DNA of 64,000 bases from Metallyticus violacea (Eukaryota; Arthropoda; Insecta; Mantodea; Metallyticidae): NCBI GenBank assembly GCA_030762175.1, contig JAUJEO010000019.1, positions 5,462,001-5,526,000 of the forward strand, read 5' to 3'. Below the pieces are notes generated by a model. The model was given only the letters and a program-made list of their open reading frames with translations, ran no database searches and was not told the DNA's origin. A program made the translations under genes and the position numbers. Shown in pieces: positions 9,861 to 23,995 of the stretch; the stretch's first letter is position 1; each line of letters opens with the position of its first letter.

Positions 9861-12800
9861 TTCGAAGTTTGGAAACTTCGTTAGAATCACTTTTTTTCCG
9901 TTCTTATTTGAGATAACTGGTTCTCTTTCATTATACTAGTTTGATAGCCTCAGACAAGAATATTATGCGCAAAGAATCTCGAAAAGAAAAAAATTTTTTT
10001 TCGAAGTTTGGAAACTTCCTTAGAATCACTTTTTTTCCATTCTTATTTGAGATAACTTGTTCTCTTTCATTATACTAGTTTGATAGCCTTAGACAAGCAT
10101 ATTATGCGCAAAGAATCTCGAAAAGAAAAAAATTTTTTTTCGAAGTTTGGAAACTTCGTTAGAATCACTTTTTTTCCGTTCTTATTTAAGATTACTGGTT
10201 CTCTTTCATTATACTAGTTTGATAGCCTCAGACAAGCATATTATGCGCAAAGAATCTCGAAAAGAAAAAAATTTTTTTTCGAAGTTTGGAAATTTCCTTA
10301 GAATCACTTTTTTTCCATTCTTATTTGAGATAACTTGTTCTCTTTCATTATACTTGTTTGATAGCCTTAGACAAGCATATTATGCGCAAAGAATCTCGAA
10401 AAGAAAAAAATTTTTTTTCGAAGTTTGGAAACTTCGTAATAATCAATTTTTTCCGTTTTTATTTAAGATTACTGGTTCTCTTTCATTATACTTATTTGAT
10501 AGCCTCAGACAAGCATATTATGCGCAAAGAATCTCGAAAAGAAAAAATTTTTTTTCGAAGTTTGGAAACTTCGTTAGAATCACTTTTTTTCCGTTCTTAT
10601 TTAAGATTACTGGTTCTCTTTCATTATACTAGTTTGATAGCCTCAGACAAGCATATTATGCGCAAAGAATCTCGAAAAGAAAAAAATTTTTTTTCGAAGT
10701 TTGGAACTTCCTTAGAATCACTTTTTTTCCATTCTTATTTGAGATAACTTGTTCTCTTTCATTATACTTGTTTGATAGCCTTAGACAAGCATATTATGCG
10801 CAAAGAATCTCAAAAAAGAAAAAAATTTTTTTTCGAAGTTTGGAAACTTCGTTAGAATCACTTTTTTTCCGTTCTTATTTGAGATAACTGGTTCTCTTTC
10901 ATTATACTAGTTTGATAGCCTCAGACAAGCATATTATGCGCAAAGAATCTCGAAAAGAAAAAAATTTTTTTTCGAAGTTTGGAAACTTCCTTAGAATCAC
11001 TTTTTTTCCATTCTTATTTGAGATAACTTGTTCTCTTTCATTATACTTGTTTGATAGCCTTAGACAAGCATATTATGCGCAAAGAATCTCGAAAAGAAAA
11101 AAATTTTTTTTCGAAGTTTGGAAACTTCGTTAGAATCCCTTTTTTTCCGATCTTATTTGAGATAACTGGTTCTCTTTCATTTTACTAGTTTGATAGCCTC
11201 AGACAAGCATATTATGCGCAAAGAATCTCGAAAAGAAAAAAATTTTTTTTCGAAGTTTGGAAACTTCCTTAGAATCACTTTTTTTCCATTCTTATTTGAG
11301 ATAACTTGTTCTCTTTCATTATACTAGTTTGATAGCCTTAGACAAGCATATTATGCGCAAAGAATCTAGAAAAGAAAAAATTTTTTTTCGAAGTTAGGAA
11401 ACTTCGTTAGAATCACTTTTTTTCCGTTCTTATTTAACATTACTGGTTCTCTTTCATTATACTAGTTTGATAGACTCAGACAAGCATATTATGCGCAAAG
11501 AATCTCGAAAAGAAAAAAATTTATTTTCGAAGTTTGGAAACTTCCTTAGAATCACTTTTTTTCCATTCTTATTTGAGATAACTTGTTCTCTTTCATTATA
11601 CTTGTTTGATAGCCTTAGACAAGCATATTATGCGCAAAGAATCTCGAAAAGAAAAAAATTTTTTTTCGAAGTTTGGAAACTTCGTTAGAATCACTTTTTT
11701 TCCGTTCTTATTTAACATTACTGGTTCTCTTTCATTATACTAGTTTGATAGCCTCAGACAAGCATATTATGCGCAAAGAATCTCGAAAAAAAAAAATTTT
11801 TTTTCGAAGTTTGGAACTTCCTTAGAATCACTTTTTTTCCATTCTTATTTGAGATAACTTGTTCTCTTTCATTATACTTGTTTGATAGCCTTAGACAAGC
11901 ATATTATGCGCAAAGAATCTCGAAAAGAAAAAAATTTTTTTTCGAAGTTTGGAAACTTCGTTAGAATCACTTTTTTTCCGTTCTTATTTGAGATAACTGG
12001 TTCTCTTTCATTATACTAGTTTGATAGCCTCAGACAAGCATATTATGCGCAAAGAATCTCGAAAAGAAAAAAATTTTTTTTCGAAGTTTGGAAACTTCCT
12101 TAGAATCACTTTTTTTCCATTCTTATTTGAGATAACTTGTTCTCTTTCATTATACTTGTTTGATAGCCTTAGACAAGCATATTATGCGCAAAGAATCTCG
12201 AAAAGAAAAAAATTTTTTTTCGAAGTTTGGAAACTTCGTTATAATCACTTTTTTCCGTTCTTATTTAAGATTACTGGTTCTCTTTCATTATACTAGTTTG
12301 ATAGCCTCAGACAAGCATATTATGCGCAAAGAATCTCGAAAAGAAAAAATTTTTTTTTCGAAGTTTGGAAACTTCGTTAGAATCACTTTTTTTCCGTTCT
12401 TATTTGAGATAACTTGTTCTCTTTCATTATTCTAGTTTGATAGCCTCAGACAAGCATATTATGCGCAAATAATCTGGAAAAGAAAAAAATTTTTTTTCGA
12501 AGTTTGGAAACTTCCTTAGAATTACTTTTTTTCCATTCTTATTTGAGATAACTTCTTCTCTTTCATTATTCTAGTTTGATAGCCTTAGACAAGCATATTA
12601 TGCGCAAAGAATCTCGAAAAAAAAAAAATTTTTTTTAAGAAGTTTGGAAACTTCGTTAGAATCACTTTTTTTCCGTTCTTATTTAAGATAACTTGTTCTC
12701 TTTCATTATACTAGTTTGATAGCCTTAGACAAGCATATTATGCGCAAAGAATCTCGAAAAGAAAAAAATTTTTTTTCGAAGTTTGGAAACTTCGTTATAA

Positions 12801-14145
12801 TCACTTTTTTTCCGTTCTTATTTAAGATTACTGGTTCTCTTTCATTATACTAGTTTGATAGCCTCAGACAAGCATATTATGCGCAAAGAATCTCGAAAAG
12901 AAAAAAATTTTTTTTCGAAGTTTGGAAACTTCGTTAGAATCACTTTTTTTCCATTCTTATTTGAGATAACTTGTTCTCTTTCATTATACTTGTTTGATAG
13001 CCTTAGACAAGCATATTATGCGCAAAGAATCTCGAAAAGAAAAAAATTTTTTTTCGAAGTTTGGAAACTTCGTTAGAATCACTTTTTTTCCGTTCATATT
13101 TGAGATAACTTCTCTTTCATTATACTAGTTTGATAGCCTTAGACAAGCATATTATGCGCAAAGAATCTCGAAAAGAAAAAAATTTTTTTTCGAAGTTTGG
13201 AAACTTCGTTAGAATCACTTTTTTTCCGTTCTTAATTGAGATAACTGGTTCTCTTTCATTATACTAGTTTGATAGTCTCAGAAAAGCATATTATGCGCAA
13301 AGAATCTAGAAAAGAAAAAAATTTTTTTTCGAAGATTGGAAACCTCGTTAGAATCACTTTTTTTCCGTTCTTATTTGAGATAACTGGTTCTCTTTCATTA
13401 TACTAGTTTGATAGCCTCAGACAAGCATATTATGCGCAAAGAATCTCGAAAAGAAAAAAATTTTTTTTCCAATTTTGGAACTTCCTTAGAATCACTTTTT
13501 TTCCATTCTTATTTGAGATAACTTGTTCTCTTTCATTATACTTGTTTGATAGCCTTAGACAAGCATATTATGCGCAAAGAATCTCGAAAAGAAAAAAATT
13601 TTTTTTCGAAGTTTGGAAACTTCCTTACAATCACTTTTTTTCCATTCTTATTTGAGATAACTTGTTCTCTTTCATTATACTTGTTTGATAGCCTTAGACA
13701 AGCATATTATGCGCAAAGAATCTCGAAAAGAAAAAATTTTTTTTTCGAAGTTTGGAAACTTCGTTATAATCACTTTTTTCCGTTCTTATTTAAGATTACT
13801 GGTTCTCTTTCATTATACTAGTTTGATAGCCTCAGACAAGCATATTATGCGCAAAGAATCTCGAAAAGAAAAAAATTTTTTTTCGAAGTTTGGAAACTTC
13901 GTTAGAATCACTTTTTTTCCGTTCTTATTTGAGATAACTTGTTCTCTTTCATTATACTAGTTTGATAGCCTTAGACAAGCATTTTATGCGCAAAGAATCT
14001 CGAAAAGAAAAAATTTTTTTTTCGAAGTTAGGAAACTTCGTTAGAATCACTTTTTTTCCGTTCTTATTTAAGATTACTGGTTCTCTTTCATTATACTAGT
14101 TTGATAGCCTCAGACAAGCATATTATGCGCAAAGAATCTCGAAAA
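9847..14145. repeat. HOR block 5, 31 monomers
   Basis: A-B1-D-B2-C1-D-B3-A-B2-A-B1-F'-B2-D'-B3-A-B2-C2-(G/E)-X-Y-Z-W-V-A-E-B3-B2-C2-G-F. This is the longest block without a marker. F' and D' carry AACATTACTGG, a variant seen only here (about 11.44 and 11.72 kb). The right part from 11,812 is copy 1 of the triplication. Confidence 0.78.
12357..12495. repeat. Hybrid monomer G/E
   Basis: Starts as G (CTTCG, CCGTT, ATAACTTG) and ends like the E copy before X (TTATTCTAG, CCTC, AAATAATCTGG). The switch lies between positions 59 and 75. The same hybrid occurs at 16,378, 20,676 and 21,788, so one exchange was later copied. Confidence 0.8.
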
Positions 14146-14839
14146 GATTACAATTTTATTTCGAAGTTTGGAAACTTCGTTAGAATCACTTTTTTTCCGT
14201 TCTTATTTGAGATAACTGGTTCTCTTTCATTATACTAGTTTGATAGCCTCAGACAAGCATATTATGCGCAAAGAATCTCGAAAAGAAAAAAATTTTTTTT
14301 CGAAGTTTGGAAACTTCCTTAGAATCACTTTTTTTCCATTCTTATTTGAGATAACTTGTTCTCTTTTATTATACTAGTTTGATAGCCTTAGACAAGCATA
14401 TTATGCGCAAAGAATTTCGAAAAGAAAAAAATTTTTTTTCGAAGTTTGGAAACTTCGTTAGAATCACTTTTTTTCCATTCTTATTTGAGATAACTTGTTC
14501 TCTTTCATTATACTTGTTTGATAGCCTTAGACAAGCATATTATGCGCAAAGAATCTCGAAAAGAAAAAAAATTTTTTTCGAAGTTTGGAAACTTCGTTAT
14601 AATCACTTTTTTCCGTTTTTATTTAAGATTACTGGTTCTCTTTCATTATACTAATTTGATAGCCTCAGACAAGCATATTATGCGCAAAGAATCTCGAAAA
14701 GAAAAAATTTTTTTTTCGAAGTTAGGAAACTTCGTTAGAATCACTTTTTTTCCGTTCTTATTTAAGATTACTGGTTCTCTTTCATTATACTAGTTTGATA
14801 GCCTCAGACAAGCATATTATGCGCAAAGAATCTCGAAAA
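14146..14839. repeat. HOR block 6, 5-mer A-B1-W-C1-F
   Basis: 694 bp. The B1 copy has CTCTTTTATTATAC and AATTTCG, shared with blocks 8 and 10, so the 5-mer was copied together with the 4 kb triplication. The C1 copy has ACTAATTTG, a private change. Confidence 0.85.
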
Positions 14840-17800
14840 GATTACAATTTTATTTCGAAGTTTGGAAACTTCGTTAGAATCACTTTTTTTCCGTTCTTAT
14901 TTGAGATAACTGGTTCTCTTTCATTATACTAGTTTGATAGCCTCAGACAAGCATATTATGCGCAAAGAATCTCGAAAAGAAAAAAATTTTTTTTCGAAGT
15001 TTGGAAACTTCCTTAGAATCAATTTTTTCCATTCTTATTTGAGATAACTTGTTCTCTTTCATTATACTAGTTTGATAGCCTTAGACAAGCATATTATGCG
15101 CAAAGAATTTCGAAAAGAAAAAAATTTTTTTTCGAAGTTTGGAAACTTCGTTAGAATCACTTTTTTTCCATTCTTATTTGAGATAACTTGTTCTCTTTCA
15201 TTATACTTGTTTGATAGCCTTAGACAAGCATATTATGCGCAAAGAATCTCGAAAAGAAAAAAATTTTTTTTCGAAGTTTGGAAACTTCGTTATAATCACT
15301 TTTTTCCGTTTTTATTTAAGATTACTGGTTCTCTTTCATTATACTAGTTTGATAGCCTCAGACAAGCATATTATGCGCAAAGAATCTCGAAAAGAAAAAA
15401 ATTTTTTTTCGAAGTTTGGAAACTTCGTTAGAATCACTTTTTTTCCGTTCTTATTTAAGATTACTGGTTCTCTTTCATTATACTAGTTTGATAGCCTCAG
15501 ACAAGCATATTATGCGCAAAGAATCTAGAAAAGAAAAAAATTTTTTTTCGAAGATTGGAAACCTCGTTAGAATCACTTTTTTTCCGTTCTTATTTGAGAT
15601 AACTGGTTCTCTTTCATTATACTAGTTTGATAGCCTCAGACAAGCATATTATGCGCAAAGAATCTCGAAAAGAAAAAAATTTTTTTTCGAAGTTTGGAAC
15701 TTCCTTAGAATCACTTTTTTTCCATTATTATTTGAGATAACTTGTTCTCTTTCATTATACTTGTTTGATAGCCTTAGACAAGCATATTATGCGCAAAGAA
15801 TCTCGAAAAGAAAAAAATTTTTTTTCGAAGTTTGGAACTTCCTTAGAATCACTTTTTTTCCATTCTTATTTGAGATAACTTGTTCTCTTTCATTATACTT
15901 GTTTGATAGCCTTAGACAAGCATATTATGCGCAAAGAATCTCGAAAAGAAAAAAATTTTTTTTCGAAGTTTGGAAACTTCGTTAGAATCACTTTTTTTCC
16001 GTTCTTATTTGAGATAACTGGTTCTCTTTCATTATACTAGTTTGATAGCCTCAGACAAGCATATTATGCGCAAAGAATCTCGAAAAGAAAAAAATTTTTT
16101 TTCGAAGTTTGGAAACTTCCTTAGAATCACTTTTTTTCCATTCTTATTTGAGATAACTTGTTCTCTTTCATTATACTTGTTTGATAGCCTTAGACAAGCA
16201 TATTATGCGCAAAGAATCTCGAAAAGAAAAAAATTTTTTTTCGAAGTTTGGAAACTTCGTTATAATCACTTTTTTCCGTTCTTATTTAAGATTACTGGTT
16301 CTCTTTCATTATACTAGTTTGATAGCCTCAGACAAGCATATTATGCGCAAAGAATCTCGAAAAGAAAAAATTTTTTTTTCGAAGTTTGGAAACTTCGTTA
16401 GAATCACTTTTTTTCCGTTCTTATTTGAGATAACTTGTTCTCTTTCATTATTCTAGTTTGATAGCCTCAGACAAGCATATTATGCGCAAATAATCTGGAA
16501 AAGAAAAAAATTTTTTTTCGAAGTTTGGAAACTTCCTTAGAATTACTTCTTTTCCATTCTTATTTGAGATAACTTCTTCTCTTTCATTATTCTAGTTTGA
16601 TAGCCTTAGACAAGCATATTATGCGCAAAGAATCTCGAAAAAAAAAAAATTTTTTTTAAGAAGTTTGGAAACTTCGTTAGAATCACTTTTTTTCCGTTCT
16701 TATTTAAGATAACTTGTTCTCTTTCATTATACTAGTTTGATAGCCTTAGACAAGCATATTATGCGCAAAGAATCTCGAAAAGAAAAAAATTTTTTTTCGA
16801 AGTTTGGAAACTTCGTTATAATCACTTTTTTTCCGTTCTTATTTAAGATTACTGGTTCTCTTTCATTATACTAGTTTGATAGCCTCAGACAAGCATATTA
16901 TGCGCAAAGAATCTCGAAAAGAAAAAAATTTTTTTTCGAAGTTTGGAAACTTCGTTAGAATCACTTTTTTTCCATTCTTATTTGAGATAACTTGTTCTCT
17001 TTCATTATACTTGTTTGATAGCCTTAGACAAGCATATTATGCGCAAAGAATCTCGAAAAGAAAAAAATTTTTTTTCGAAGTTTGGAAACTTCGTTAGAAT
17101 CACTTTTTTTCCGTTCATATTTGAGATAACTTCTCTTTCATTATACTAGTTTGATAGCCTTAGACAAGCATATTATGCGCAAAGAATCTCGAAAAGAAAA
17201 AAATTTTTTTTCGAAGTTTGGAAACTTCGTTAGAATCACTTTTTTTCCGTTCTTATTTGAGATAACTGGTTCTCTTTCATTATACTAGTTTGATAGTCTC
17301 AGAAAAGCATATTATGCGCAAAGAATCTAGAAAAGAAAAAAATTTTTTTTCGAAGATTGGAAACCTCGTTAGAATCACTTTTTTTCCGTTCTTATTTGAG
17401 ATAACTGGTTCTCTTTCATTATACTAGTTTGATAGCCTCAGACAAGCATATTATGCGCAAAGAATCTCGAAAAGAAAAAAATTTTTTTTCCAATTTTGGA
17501 ACTTCCTTAGAATCACTTTTTTTCCATTCTTATTTGAGATAACTTGTTCTCTTTCATTATACTTGTTTGATAGCCTTAGACAAGCATATTATGCGCAAAG
17601 AATCTCGAAAAGAAAAAAATTTTTTTTCGAAGTTTGGAAACTTCCTTACAATCACTTTTTTTCCATTCTTATTTGAGATAACTTGTTCTCTTTCATTATA
17701 CTTGTTTGATAGCCTTAGACAAGCATATTATGCGCAAAGAATCTCGAAAAGAAAAAAATTTTTTTTCGAAGTTTGGAAACTTCGTTATAATCACTTTTTT

Positions 17801-18443
17801 CCGTTCTTATTTAAGATTACTGGTTCTCTTTCATTATACTAGTTTGATAGCCTCAGACAAGCATATTATGCGCAAAGAATCTCGAAAAGAAAAAAATTTT
17901 TTTTCGAAGTTTGGAAACTTCCTTACAATCACTTTTTTTCCATTCTTATTTGAGATAACTTGTTCTCTTTCATTATACTTGTTTGATAGCCTTAGACAAG
18001 CATATTATGCGCAAAGAATCTCGAAAAGAAAAAATTTTTTTTTCGAAGTTTGGAAACTTCGTTATAATCACTTTTTTCCGTTCTTATTTAAGATTACTGG
18101 TTCTCTTTCATTATACTAGTTTGATAGCCTCAGACAAGCATATTATGCGCAAAGAATCTCGAAAAGAAAAAAATTTTTTTTCGAAGTTTGGAAACTTCGT
18201 TAGAATCACTTTTTTTCCGTTCTTATTTGAGATAACTTGTTCTCTTTCATTATACTAGTTTGATAGCCTTAGACAAGCATTTTATGCGCAAAGAATCTCG
18301 AAAAGAAAAAATTTTTTTTTCGAAGTTAGGAAACTTCGTTAGAATCACTTTTTTTCCGTTCTTATTTAAGATTACTGGTTCTCTTTCATTATACTAGTTT
18401 GATAGCCTCAGACAAGCATATTATGCGCAAAGAATCTCGAAAA
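14840..18443. repeat. HOR block 7, 26 monomers
   Basis: A-B1-W-C1-D-E-B3-B3-A-B2-C2-(G/E)-X-Y-Z-W-V-A-E-B3-B2-C2-B2-C2-G-F. It contains two B3 copies in a row and a duplicated B2-C2 pair (17,626-18,179) that blocks 5 and 9 lack. Confidence 0.82.
17626..18179. repeat. Tandem dimer duplication B2-C2-B2-C2 (2 x 277 bp)
   Basis: The pair B2 (with TTACAATC) plus C2 occurs once in triplication copies 1 and 3 but twice here. This is the smallest clear whole-monomer duplication in the window. Confidence 0.87.
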
Positions 18444-19137
18444 GATTACAATTTTATTTCGAAGTTTGGAAACTTCGTTAGAATCACTTTTTTTCCGTTC
18501 TTATTTGAGATAACTGGTTCTCTTTCATTATACTAGTTTGATAGCCTCAGACAAGCATATTATGCGCAAAGAATCTCGAAAAGAAAAAAATTTTTTTTCG
18601 AAGTTTGGAAACTTCCTTAGAATCACTTTTTTTCCATTCTTATTTGAGATAACTTGTTCTCTTTTATTATACTAGTTTGATAGCCTTAGACAAGCATATT
18701 ATGCGCAAAGAATTTCGAAAAGAAAAAAATTTTTTTTCGAAGTTTGGAAACTTCGTTAGAATCACTTTTTTTCCATTCTTATTTGAGATAACTTGTTCTC
18801 TTTCATTATACTTGTTTGATAGCCTTAGACAAGCATATTATGCGCAAAGAATCTCGAAAAGAAAAAAATTTTTTTTCGAAGTTTGGAAACTTCGTTATAA
18901 TCACTTTTTTCCGTTTTTATTTAAGATTACTGGTTCTCTTTCATTATACTAGTTTGATAGCCTCAGACAAGCATATTATGCGCAAAGAATCTCGAAAAGA
19001 AAAAATTTTTTTTTCGAAGTTACGAAACTTCGTTAGAATCACTTTTTTTCCGTTCTTATTTAAGATTACTGGTTCTCTTTCATTATACTAGTTTGATAGC
19101 CTCAGACAAGCATATTATGCGCAAAGAATCTCGAAAA
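18444..19137. repeat. HOR block 8, 5-mer A-B1-W-C1-F
   Basis: 694 bp, 4,298 bp after block 6. The F copy reads GAAGTTACG instead of GAAGTTAGG, a private change. Confidence 0.85.
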
Positions 19138-20675
19138 GATTACAATTTTATTTCGAAGTTTGGAAACTTCGTTAGAATCACTTTTTTTCCGTTCTTATTT
19201 GAGATAACTGGTTCTCTTTCATTATACTAGTTTGATAGCCTCAGACAAGCATATTATGCGCAAAGAATCTCGAAAAGAAAAAAATTTTTTTTCGAAGTTT
19301 GGAAACTTCCTTAGAATCAATTTTTTCCATTCTTATTTGAGATAACTTGTTCTCTTTCATTATACTAGTTTGATAGCCTTAGACAAGCATATTATGCGCA
19401 AAGAATTTCGAAAAGAAAAAAATTTTTTTTCGAAGTTTGGAAACTTCGTTAGAATCACTTTTTTTCCATTCTTATTTGAGATAACTTGTTCTCTTTCATT
19501 ATACTTGTTTGATAGCCTTAGACAAGCATATTATGCGCAAAGAATCTCGAAAAGAAAAAAATTTTTTTTCGAAGTTTGGAAACTTCGTTATAATCACTTT
19601 TTTCCGTTTTTATTTAAGATTACTGGTTCTCTTTCATTATACTAGTTTGATAGCCTCAGACAAGCATATTATGCGCAAAGAATCTCGAAAAGAAAAAAAT
19701 TTTTTTTCGAAGTTTGGAAACTTCGTTAGAATCACTTTTTTTCCGTTCTTATTTAAGATTACTGGTTCTCTTTCATTATACTAGTTTGATAGCCTCAGAC
19801 AAGCATATTATGCGCAAAGAATCTAGAAAAGAAAAACATTTTTTTTCGAAGATTGGAAACCTCGTTAGAATCACTTTTTTTCCGTTCTTATTTGAGATAA
19901 CTGGTTCTCTTTCATTATACTAGTTTGATAGCCTCAGACAAGCATATTATGCGCAAAGAATCTCGAAAAGAAAAAAATTTTTTTTCGAAGTTTGGAACTT
20001 CCTTAGAATCACTTTTTTTCCATTATTATTTGAGATAACTTGTTCTCTTTCATTATACTTGTTTGATAGCCTTAGACAAGCATATTATGCGCAAAGAATC
20101 TCGAAAAGAAAAAAATTTTTTTTCGAAGTTTGGAACTTCCTTAGAATCACTTTTTTTCCATTCTTATTTGAGATAACTTGTTCTCTTTCATTATACTTGT
20201 TTGATAGCCTTAGACAAGCATATTATGCGCAAAGAATCTCGAAAAGAAAAAAATTTTTTTTCGAAGTTTGGAAACTTCGTTAGAATCACTTTTTTTCCGT
20301 TCTTATTTGAGATAACTGGTTCTCTTTCATTATACTAGTTTGATAGCCTCAGACAAGCATATTATGCGCAAAGAATCTCGAAAAGAAAAAAATTTTTTTT
20401 CGAAGTTTGGAAACTTCCTTAGAATCACTTTTTTTCCATTCTTATTTGAGATAACTTGTTCTCTTTCATTATACTTGTTTGATAGCCTTAGACAAGCATA
20501 TTATGCGCAAAGAATCTCGAAAAGAAAAAAATTTTTTTTCGAAGTTTGGAAACTTCGTTATAATCACTTTTTTCCGTTCTTATTTAAGATTACTGGTTCT
20601 CTTTCATTATACTAGTTTGATAGCCTCAGACAAGCATATTATGCGCAAAGAATCTCGAAAAGAAAAAATTTTTTT

Positions 20676-21787
20676 TTCGAAGTTTGGAAACTTCGTTAGA
20701 ATCACTTTTTTTCCGTTCTTATTTGAGATAACTTGTTCTCTTTCATTATTCTAGTTTGATAGCCTCAGACAAGCATATTATGCGCAAATAATCTGGAAAA
20801 GAAAAAAATTTTTTTTCGAAGTTTGGAAACTTCCTTAGAATTACTTCTTTTCCATTCTTATTTGAGATAACTTCTTCTCTTTCATTATTCTAGTTTGATA
20901 GCCTTAGACAAGCATATTATGCGCAAAGAATCTCGAAAAAAAAAAAATTTTTTTTAAGAAGTTTGGAAACTTCGTTAGAATCACTTTTTTTCCGTTCTTA
21001 TTTAAGATAACTTGTTCTCTTTCATTATACTAGTTTGATAGCCTTAGACAAGCATATTATGCGCAAAGAATCTCGAAAAGAAAAAAATTTTTTTTCGAAG
21101 TTTGGAAACTTCGTTATAATCACTTTTTTTCCGTTCTTATTTAAGATTACTGGTTCTCTTTCATTATACTAGTTTGATAGCCTCAGACAAGCATATTATG
21201 CGCAAAGAATCTCGAAAAGAAAAAAATTTTTTTTCGAAGTTTGGAAACTTCGTTAGAATCACTTTTTTTCCGTTCTTATTTGAGATAACTGGTTCTCTTT
21301 CATTATACTAGTTTGATAGTCTCAGAAAAGCATATTATGCGCAAAGAATCTAGAAAAGAAAAAAATTTTTTTTCGAAGATTGGAAACCTCGTTAGAATCA
21401 CTTTTTTTCCGTTCTTATTTGAGATAACTGGTTCTCTTTCATTATACTAGTTTGATAGCCTCAGACAAGCATATTATGCGCAAAGAATCTCGAAAAGAAA
21501 AAAATTTTTTTTCCAATTTTGGAACTTCCTTAGAATCACTTTTTTTCCATTCTTATTTGAGATAACTTGTTCTCTTTCATTATACTTGTTTGATAGCCTT
21601 AGACAAGCATATTATGCGCAAAGAATCTCGAAAAGAAAAAAATTTTTTTTCGAAGTTTGGAAACTTCCTTACAATCACTTTTTTTCCATTCTTATTTGAG
21701 ATAACTTGTTCTCTTTCATTATACTTGTTTGATAGCCTTAGACAAGCATATTATGCGCAAAGAATCTCGAAAAGAAAAAATTTTTTT
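20676..21787. repeat. Nested 8-mer duplication, first copy (1,112 bp)
   Basis: (G/E)-X-Y-Z-A-E-B3-B2, repeated directly at 21,788-22,899. Landmarks such as AAATAATCTGG, TTAAGAAG and CCAATTTTGG recur exactly 1,112 bp apart. Confidence 0.87.
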
Positions 21788-22899
21788 TTCGAAGTTTGGA
21801 AACTTCGTTAGAATCACTTTTTTTCCGTTCTTATTTGAGATAACTTGTTCTCTTTCATTATTCTAGTTTGATAGCCTCAGACAAGCATATTATGCGCAAA
21901 TAATCTGGAAAAGAAAAAAATTTTTTTTCGAAGTTTGGAAACTTCCTTAGAATTACTTCTTTTCCATTCTTATTTGAGATAACTTCTTCTCTTTCATTAT
22001 TCTAGTTTGATAGCCTTAGACAAGCATATTATGCGCAAAGAATCTCGAAAAAAAAAAAATTTTTTTTAAGAAGTTTGGAAACTTCGTTAGAATCACTTTT
22101 TTTCCGTTCTTATTTAAGATAACTTGTTCTCTTTCATTATACTAGTTTGATAGCCTTAGACAAGCATATTATGCGCAAAGAATCTCGAAAAGAAAAAAAT
22201 TTTTTTTCGAAGTTTGGAAACTTCGTTATAATCACTTTTTTTCCGTTCTTATTTAAGATTACTGGTTCTCTTTCATTATACTAGTTTGATAGCCTCAGAC
22301 AAGCATATTATGCGCAAAGAATCTCGAAAAGAAAAAAATTTTTTTTCGAAGTTTGGAAACTTCGTTAGAATCACTTTTTTTCCGTTCTTATTTGAGATAA
22401 CTGGTTCTCTTTCATTATACTAGTTTGATAGTCTCAGAAAAGCATATTATGCGCAAAGAATCTAGAAAAGAAAAAAATTTTTTTTCGAAGATTGGAAACC
22501 TCGTTAGAATCACTTTTTTTCCGTTCTTATTTGAGATAACTGGTTCTCTTTCATTATACTAGTTTGATAGCCTCAGACAAGCATATTATGCGCAAAGAAT
22601 CTCGAAAAGAAAAAAATTTTTTTTCCAATTTTGGAACTTCCTTAGAATCACTTTTTTTCCATTCTTATTTGAGATAACTTGTTCTCTTTCATTATACTTG
22701 TTTGATAGCCTTAGACAAGCATATTATGCGCAAAGAATCTCGAAAAGAAAAAAATTTTTTTTCGAAGTTTGGAAACTTCCTTACAATCACTTTTTTTCCA
22801 TTCTTATTTGAGATAACTTGTTCTCTTTCATTATACTTGTTTGATAGCCTTAGACAAGCATATTATGCGCAAAGAATCTCGAAAAGAAAAAAATTTTTT
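21788..22899. repeat. Nested 8-mer duplication, second copy (1,112 bp)
   Basis: Second copy of the 8-mer. The first copy's final B2 ends in an A6T9 tract before the G/E monomer, as G/E copies elsewhere do. The second copy continues into C2 with A7T8. Confidence 0.87.
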
Positions 22900-23301
22900 T
22901 TCGAAGTTTGGAAACTTCGTTATAATCACTTTTTTCCGTTCTTATTTAAGATTACTGGTTCTCTTTCATTATACTAGTTTGATAGCCTCAGACAAGCATA
23001 TTATGCGCAAAGAATCTCGAAAAGAAAAAAATTTTTTTTCGAAGTTTGGAAACTTCGTTAGAATCACTTTTTTTCCGTTCTTATTTGAGATAACTTGTTC
23101 TCTTTCATTATGCTAGTTTGATAGCCTTAGACAAGCATTTTATGCGCAAAGAATCTCGAAAAGAAAAAATTTTTTTTTCGAAGTTAGGAAACTTCGTTAG
23201 AATCACTTTTTTTCCGTTCTTATTTAAGATTACTGGTTCTCTTTCATTATACTAGTTTGATAGCCTCAGACAAGCATATTATGCGCAAAGAATCTCGAAA
23301 A

Positions 23302-23995
23302 GATTACAATTTTATTTCGAAGTTTGGAAACTTCGTTAGAATCACTTTTTTTCCGTTCTTATTTGAGATAACTGGTTCTCTTTCATTATACTAGTTTGAT
23401 AGCCTCAGACAAGCATATTATGCGCAAAGAATCTCGAAAAGAAAAAAATTTTTTTTCGAAGTTTGGAAACTTCCTTAGAATCACTTTTTTTCCATTCTTA
23501 TTTGAGATAACTTGTTCTCTTTTATTATACTAGTTTGATAGCCTTAGACAAGCATATTATGCGCAAAGAATTTCGAAAAGAAAAAAATTTTTTTTCGAAG
23601 TTTGGAAACTTCGTTAGAATCACTTTTTTTCCATTCTTATTTGAGATAACTTGTTCTCTTTCATTATACTTGTTTGATAGCCTTAGACAAGCATATTATG
23701 CGCAAAGAATCTCGAAAAGAAAAAAATTTTTTTTCGAAGTTTGGAAACTTCGTTATAATCACTTTTTTCCGTTTTTATTTAAGATTACTGGTTCTCTTTC
23801 ATTATACTAGTTTGATAGCCTCAGACAAGCATATTATGCGCAAAGAATCTCGAAAAGAAAAAATTTTTTTTTCGAAGTTAGGAAACTTCGTTAGAATCAC
23901 TTTTTTTCCGTTCTTATTTAAGATTACTGGTTCTCTTTCATTATACTAGTTTGATAGCCTCAGACAAGCATATTATGCGCAAAGAATCTCGAAAA
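23302..23995. repeat. HOR block 10, 5-mer A-B1-W-C1-F
   Basis: 694 bp. Third copy of the 5-mer that closes each unit of the triplication. Confidence 0.85.

Larger units (their letters stand above)
11812..15832. repeat. Triplication copy 1 (4,021 bp)
   Basis: Starts at a B3 monomer and includes the X-V module and the 5-mer block 6. Offset to copy 2 is 4,021 bp on the left and 4,298 bp to the right of the B2-C2 insertion in copy 2. Shared rare variants include CCAATTTTGGAAC, AAATAATCTGG and GCATTTTATG. Confidence 0.85.
15833..20130. repeat. Triplication copy 2 (4,298 bp)
   Basis: Equals copy 1 plus one extra B2-C2 pair (277 bp). A variant ACTTCTTTTCC in monomer X (about 16,546) is shared with copy 3 but not copy 1, suggesting copies 2 and 3 separated last. 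Confidence 0.85.
19138..23301. repeat. HOR block 9, 30 monomers
   Basis: A-B1-W-C1-D-E-B3-B3-A-B2-C2-(G/E)-X-Y-Z-A-E-B3-B2-(G/E)-X-Y-Z-A-E-B3-B2-C2-G-F. Compared with block 7, W-V are missing after Z, and the 8-mer (G/E)-X-Y-Z-A-E-B3-B2 is duplicated in tandem (1,112 bp). Confidence 0.82.

Noticed and set aside
10147..10632. 161-codon open frame on the + strand, with many 60-150 codon relatives across the window
   Set aside because: The same DNA is read in three different frames along one protein, overlapping frames repeat every monomer, and single-base length changes alter the frames freely. No known domain is visible. These are accidental open frames in satellite DNA.
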